NCBI GenBank assembly: GCA_036874045.1
Contig: CM072339.1
Location: 2,363,501-2,427,500 of the forward strand
Reading direction: 5' to 3'
Origin: Cymodocea nodosa
Taxonomy: Eukaryota > Streptophyta > Magnoliopsida > Alismatales > Cymodoceaceae
Length of the DNA: 64,000 nucleotides
The notes under the pieces are model-generated. The model did not search any database, was not told the origin of the DNA, and saw only the letters and a program-made list of their open reading frames with translations. Positions 58,761 through 64,000 of the stretch are shown in pieces. Both the position numbers and the translations under genes were made by a program. How positions within the stretch are numbered: the stretch's first letter is position 1; each line of letters starts with the position of its first letter.

Positions 58761-61014
58761 ACATGTATTGGGGTAAGAAGAGTCAACCATTTATTTTAAA
58801 AACTAAATATAAATATAATTCAAATTAAGTTGAATATTTAATATACAATAGATATATTATGTATTAACTAAACATGTTATTATACTTGATTTAAAATCAA
58901 ATATTTAAAAAATTGGTTTGCCGTGTATAATTAGTTAATTATACTTGATTGCATCTTTATTATTTTACCCGTGTAATTAAAATATATCTAAGCACAAATT
59001 GACAATATCATTACCAAAGAGATAGAGAAAAAAAAAATAAAATAAAGCATGCCTATATTTTATTTGAATCAATTTATCAAGTACTTAATCCATCCAACAT
59101 ATTAATGGTTAACTTTTAGCCAACCCGACACAGATTAAATCGGCCGATATTCGACCCGATTAGAAATGGTCCAATTTTTGTAAAGATTACGTCCGGCTTT
59201 CAACATTAATCAGTGAAGCTTTTAGCTTGATTATGCAAAACTATCTTGTAAAGTCAGAAATTAAAAATATTGCTTGTGGACAGATAATGATATAATTTTT
59301 TTAAGCTGAATTTAAATCCACCAGTCCTCTGTTCGTTTTGAATTTCAAAGTAAACCATCCATTACGTTATCTTATCTATCACGTTCAGCCATTGATGTAG
59401 ACCAGTAATTAAGTTTCCCGATTTCGAATTAAATACGACAATAAAATGGTAATTTTTATATTTGTAGGAAAATTCACAAGAAAAAATTATTTATAATTCC
59501 AGTAATGGATGCTTGAGATTAAATCCTAAAGAATAGATGCGTATAACTTTTAGTAAGTGAAGATACCCACGTTTGTAAATCATAGGATTTCTCATGTAAA
59601 ATGTCCGGAAAATAAATAAAATAATACTCTGGAATTTCTGAGAATTTTTTACGCAAGTAAAAATTGAGGGAAAATGGATTTATGGGATTAAATCCAAATT
59701 TTAATGATTTTCAATAAATTCATCCAAACGAGAATGGAATTATGGAGATGTAAAGGGGCTTTTCGTAATTTGAGCAAAAAAAAAATTAAAACAAAGTTGT
59801 TGGTTGGAATTGAACTAACACGAAGAAATGAAAAATCTCCCAACTTTAACGTACAAAACTGTTTATGCTTACGTGCATAAATTGTTTTATTTTTCCTAAT
59901 TTGAGTATTATTTTAGTAATTAAAGTGCAATATATGTATACTCGAGTGATAAACGTAAAGAAAATATACATGTATTACCGACTTGATTTCCATAAATGTA
60001 AATCTTTATTACTTCCGTCGTGTTGTATTGCATCTGGACAAGAATTATAAATGAAGGTCCTTTAGATTGTTCTAAATAAGATTATTGCATGCAAACGGAA
60101 GAATAGAATACGAAAAATGCACACCACAGGTGTACGAATTATTCTATTCCATTCCTACGGAAGAATAGAATACGATAAATGTACACCACCAGTGTACGAA
60201 GTATTCCACACTCGGCTTGGAAGACACGCCCGCGGTGGATCATTGACCATCTTATTTATGAGAGTCAAATTCCATTCTGACGGAAGAATGGTTGAACGGT
60301 AACTAATATTTGTGCTTTCTTGCGGTGGAAGAGATCGATCGATAAATCAATTCCAAATTCAGTGCAGCGTTGATTTGGTCGTTCATTGTGTTCATACGTT
60401 CGACTGACGTAAAGTGTAAACTTGTTGAGCCCAGAATTTAAGCAGTCGTTTGTTTGCTTAAAAAATATTTTAGTCAAAATTTTATTGTTCGATTTTTTCT
60501 TATTGAATGTACAGTGGTCAAAGCAAAAATCTTTAAGAGAACTTATGTATCTATAAAAATAACCTATTCCATGACATGAAAGTTACAATTCTGAGTGAGC
60601 AATTATGTTTTGGCAAATGATAGACAAATATCATTTTGAATCTGAAATTTTAAGTTTTTTAATTTGCGATTTATGAGTTCAAAATGAAACAATATGCCAC
60701 GTGTTCTTTTTGAATTCACGGCCGTCACCTACGAATTATCATCACCCACCCCCAATTTAAAAAACCAGATTTATCATATGAGTCGAATTCAAACTGGATG
60801 GCTAAAATTATTTACGAATGGATTATTTCATTTAATATTTTTTTTTTCCCTCTTTTCGGCGAAAAGGTACATCCACCAAGCAAAAATCCTATCCTTCATC
60901 ATGCATTTAAAGGATTTTGGAGAATCTCGATTTATTTTTTTATGGAAATACTTTTATATTTTCCGAGAGTTATATCTTTAGAAAAATTATAAATACTGTT
61001 ATTCCTAATTAATT

Positions 61015-61015
<1 letters not shown>
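58761..61015. other. intergenic, AT-rich
   Basis: No gene is supported. 58800-59060 and 59400-60060 are plain AT-rich DNA. 59110-59180 has words like CCAACCCGACAC and TTCGACCCGATTAG seen at hAT-like ends elsewhere in the window. 60694-60990 contains open frames on the plus strand without known similarity. Confidence 0.5.
60095..60225. repeat. two tandem ~63-bp units with palindromic core
   Basis: Units at about 60097-60159 and 60160-60222 share CGGAAGAATAGAATACGA, AAATG.ACACCAC..GTGTAC, and GAA.TATTC. The core GTACACCACCAGTGTAC in unit 2 is an inverted repeat. A third start, GACGGAAGAATGG, occurs at 60279. Confidence 0.65.

Positions 61016-61019
<4 letters not shown>

Positions 61020-61053
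<34 letters not shown>
61020..61053. repeat. (TA)n microsatellite
   Basis: About 17 uninterrupted TA dinucleotides. Shorter TA runs occur near 18909, 47196, 47970 and 50958. Confidence 0.9.
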
Positions 61054-61055
<2 letters not shown>

Positions 61056-62340
61056 CCCCACCTTCTTCTTCCTCCCAAAGGAGTGGGGGAAGAAAACCAT
61101 TCAGGCACGGTGACCGGACTGAGCACGGCTTGGAAAAAGAGCAGCCGGGGACTGACCGATCGAGGTTGGTTTTTGCAGAGAAATACTTAATCCGCACGAG
61201 GTGGAACGACCAAGTAGGAGGAGGAGGAGGAGGAGGAGGAGGAAAGCTTCAAACACGTACGCTGGACGCACTCCATGGCTTCCATTTCTTACTTCCGCCA
61301 TGCAGATATCACGTGGAGGAAGACGTCGTCCCTGGTCTTATCTCCGGAATCTTCAAAGCTGCGCTGGTTGGTGGGTTGGTTTACTTGCCGAAGAAGAACA
61401 TGCCAAACAATCCTAATCAAAGAGAAAGACAAAAGATTTAATGACTGTTGGATTGGACGCATTGAAATCGGCTCGTGGTGCAAAGCTCAATTCATCCGTC
61501 ATTTTTGCCCAAGTCAATAAATATCACCTTCCTCTGGCGTTTCTTGTCTTTGCAACAACTATCTTTATCTACAAATAAGTCATCTATTCCCAAATCTAGT
61601 TTTTCTTCTTCTTCTTTTTGTGGTGGGGTTTCCGATTCTTGGATCGATATCATCTCTGATGAATAAAATAATCCTAGGATTAGATGCTGAAAACAGGCTG
61701 GACTGGATCGGGACCGTCCAGATCCGTCGTAACCTGGGTTGGGATCCGGTCAGCCCAGAATTGTAAAGGGCCTAAACTGGGCTGTGAAGCTCTGACCAAT
61801 CTAGGTCGAATTGGGTCGCGTCTCTTAGGCTGGCTTTTGAAATAAAGCACCGTCAACCGCTCCTCTCTTTTTTACGTCTCTTAGAAACAGAGCAGTCTTT
61901 TATGTAGCAAGGGAAGCGCGGATTTCTTCCCGCCCCTCACACGTCTGTCGTCACCGAAGTTTGCCGTCTTCCGTCGTCTCCAATCTTCTCCAAGCGCTGT
62001 TCCTTGCAGTCCTAAAAAGTGGTTCGTACAAAGCCGACGGAAGACATCGGAGCGACATTCACAAGCGACGCTACACCTCCACTCGACGTTTTCTTCAAAG
62101 GCAACGGACCTCAAATCAGTGGTAAAATTTTTTTTTTGTTCATTCTTCAAATAAGATGTGGATGGTCTGCGACAATTCTTGTTTGCCCCTTATTTTTTGG
62201 TTCAGATAAGATTTGATCTAAACATGGTGATATCTTCTTGTCCTTCCTCCTCCTCCAACCTCTCATTCTTGTACTTGTAGGAGGTTCTGCCTTTCTAGTA
62301 CGCACTGGAAACTGGAAAGTTACCAATTGGTAGGCAGAGA
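61054..62340. other. intergenic with GGA microsatellite
   Basis: A GGA/AGG run at 61216-61242 creates polyglycine or polyarginine frames (61130-61441 and others) that are not credible genes. 61700-61830 has GGGTTGGGATCC and CAGCCCAG-like words resembling hAT-type ends. The 89-codon minus frame at 61881-62150 has no recognised family. Confidence 0.5.
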
Positions 62341-62900
62341 TTAACGACGAAAAGGCACCTTAGAGGTCTCAATGGGCGGGCTGGGTCGGGTCGAATTTTT
62401 TTGAGATAATTCGGTCCGGTCTAATTTTTTTTTGTAACAGTCCGATTTGACAGTAGTTTGACTCACTTTTATAACTTTTTATTTTTTTTAATTTAACCAG
62501 ATGTCAACTTCGATCTGATCATTTTTTTTTAAATTTTTATTTTTTTAGGTATCTTTATTTTGATTCAATCAAAATTTTTATTTTTTTATTTTCTTTTTCA
62601 ATTTGTTCGAAGGTAAATTTCAGTTCAATCGAAGTTTTTAATTTTTTAAATATTATTATTATTATTTTTCTTTGGTCTTGAAGTTTTTTATTTTTTCTTT
62701 TAGTTTAACCAATAGTCTAATATATTTTAATTTTTTTCTTCAGTTACATCGAATATAAATTTCGATTCGATAAATTTATTATTTTTTCCTTCTATCCGAT
62801 TGAAGATTTTTAAATTTATTATTTTTTTCTTTAATTTGATTGAAGATAAACTTTGATTTAATCGAAATTTTTTATTTTTTTTATTTTTTATTATCACCAT
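62341..62900. repeat. degenerate T-rich repeats with TTCGATT..ATCGAA words
   Basis: After a short GC-rich start (GGGCGGGCTGGGTCGGGTCG at 62375) the DNA becomes poly-T-rich. Recurring words of the form TTTCAGTTCAATCGAAGTTTT and TTTGATTTAATCGAAATTT repeat roughly every 50-110 bases. This resembles the repeat DNA at 46.9-48.4 kb and may be the same family. Confidence 0.5.
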
Positions 62901-63199
62901 GGAAGGATAAAATACATCACTACTCTTATTGCCTAGAAGTGGCTGTAATAATTGTAGATGAAATCCATAATGGTAGTAAATGAAAATGCAAAGTCCTCAT
63001 TGACTCAGACATCGTTGTTTGGAAATTGTATAAATATCAATATGCTGTAAATAGACATGATGATCCAGCTTATTGTTACATTTGCCACATGCACGATTAT
63101 TGTATCAATTCTTGCATACGTCTGCTGTCCAGCATGCATATGAGAAATGAATTGTTTTTTGATAAATGTTGTAATGAATACTATTCTTTTTTTGATATA

Positions 63200-64000
63200 G
63201 CATGGAGATTTATTTTTTAAAAGTGGTGACATAGACGACTTGGAAGATGAAGAGGCATTGCAGATCATATCACAGTTGCATAATCAGATAACAAAATTAT
63301 TTGAGATATTATATCATCCTAAACAATTAGTATATAATGATAGCTACACTGGAAAGAGTGTTGTTAGTAACATGTTAAGTAATCATTCAAGGATATATTT
63401 TGACACTTGCAGAATGATGCTTGATACAATTTTGAAATTATGTTAAATACTAAAAAGAAGAAACCTTTTAAGTGATAATTGATGGGTTTATGTCAAAATT
63501 TTTCTTTAAATATTAAGTCATAATCATAAGAACAGAATTCTTCAAATAGCATTACAACATTTTAGACAAATAATAAGCATATATATATACTGTGTTCCAG
63601 ATATCATCATTACTTGGGCGTTAAATGTAATATGCCTAAGGAAGTCTTTAAATAAGATCTCTCAATTCATATGATAAAGTGGTAAGTATATGTCTTACTT
63701 TAAAGATGCGATTGAAGCATTAGATGAAACATATATTCATTGCTTAGTTGAGAAAAGTGCACAAATATACTTGTGTGTGTGACTTTAGTATGAGATTTAT
63801 ATTTGCTTCAGTTAGATAAGAGAGTATGGTACATAATTGTAAAGTTCAGAAATATGCAATGTCAAATGTTCATTATAACAATGTAAAGGGATTTCTTGTC
63901 CCATATAGAACAATAAAATATCATGTTCTATAATTTTGTTCATCACAACCTAGAGGTATAGAGGAAAACTTCAATTGCCTTCACTTGTCCTTGAAAAATG
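63200..64000 (+). mobile_element. decayed PIF/Harbinger transposase, cut by window end
   Basis: Broken plus-strand frames follow the HARBI1-type nuclease in order. 63240-63446 is the N-terminal helical part with YFDTCRMMLDTILKLC (family 'FRM....F..L'). Near 63455-63560, LKRRNLLSDN and NHKNRILQIALQHF match 'L...LL.DT' and 'HN.KNR.vq..FqrS'. Near 63690-63770, YFKDAIEALDETYIHCLVEK matches 'FKDCIGAIDGTHI', which holds the first catalytic Asp. Near 63870-63925, NNVKGFLVPYRTIKYHV matches 'GFL.PYRGVRYHL'. Several stops occur. The second and third catalytic residues are not clearly visible and the element continues past 64000. Confidence 0.7.

Noticed and set aside
61130-61441. Open frame with a polyglycine stretch, and overlapping arginine-rich frames
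   Set aside because: It is created by the GGA microsatellite at 61216-61242; no domain or family similarity on either strand.

Overview
This window is nuclear DNA from a flowering plant. The genes are intron-rich with GT/AG junctions, the intergenic DNA is AT-rich and full of transposon debris, and the protein families are plant ones (LOG cytokinin enzyme, IQD and IQM calmodulin-binding proteins, UGNT1-type Golgi transporter). I cannot place it below angiosperm level from sequence alone. Nothing prokaryotic is present: no operons, CRISPR arrays or ribosome binding sites.

Layout. 1-4249 is transposon-rich DNA that is probably an intron. It leads into the 3' exons of a UBP6/7-type proteasomal deubiquitinase (4250-7453, +), whose 5' half lies outside the window. 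A ten-exon UDP-GlcNAc transporter gene follows on the minus strand (9538-14961). The ribosomal protein eL28 gene (17418-19550, +) carries box C/D snoRNA-like sequences in its last intron. About 7.5 kb of AT-rich DNA without genes (19551-27000) precedes the ribosomal protein eL31 gene (27395-29316, +), whose single coding intron holds broken Ty3/gypsy pieces. Next come a 14-exon casein kinase I-like gene (32284-38011, +) and a LOG gene (41155-44058, +) with a LINE fragment in its last intron. 44059-52114 is a transposon and repeat block with a decayed hAT element. Two calmodulin-binding protein genes of different families then lie in tandem on the minus strand: IQD (52115-53846) and IQM (55268-58013). 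The right end, 58.8-64.0 kb, is repeat-rich and finishes in a decayed PIF/Harbinger transposase cut by the window edge.

The genes are ordinary housekeeping or regulatory genes (protein turnover, Golgi sugar-nucleotide transport, ribosome, kinase, hormone activation, calcium/calmodulin) and do not form one pathway. The two ribosomal protein genes share a spliced leader and a telo-box (AGGGTTT) near the presumed transcription start.

The observations most worth checking are the intronic snoRNA copies in the eL28 gene, with a guide complementary to a conserved 25S rRNA segment; a hairpin kept by paired base changes in two repeat copies near 47.2 and 48.2 kb; a possible upstream ORF overlapping the IQM start; the unusually short LOG C-terminus; and the unresolved exon junction in the UBP6-like gene. 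I did not find a convincing new multi-gene system.
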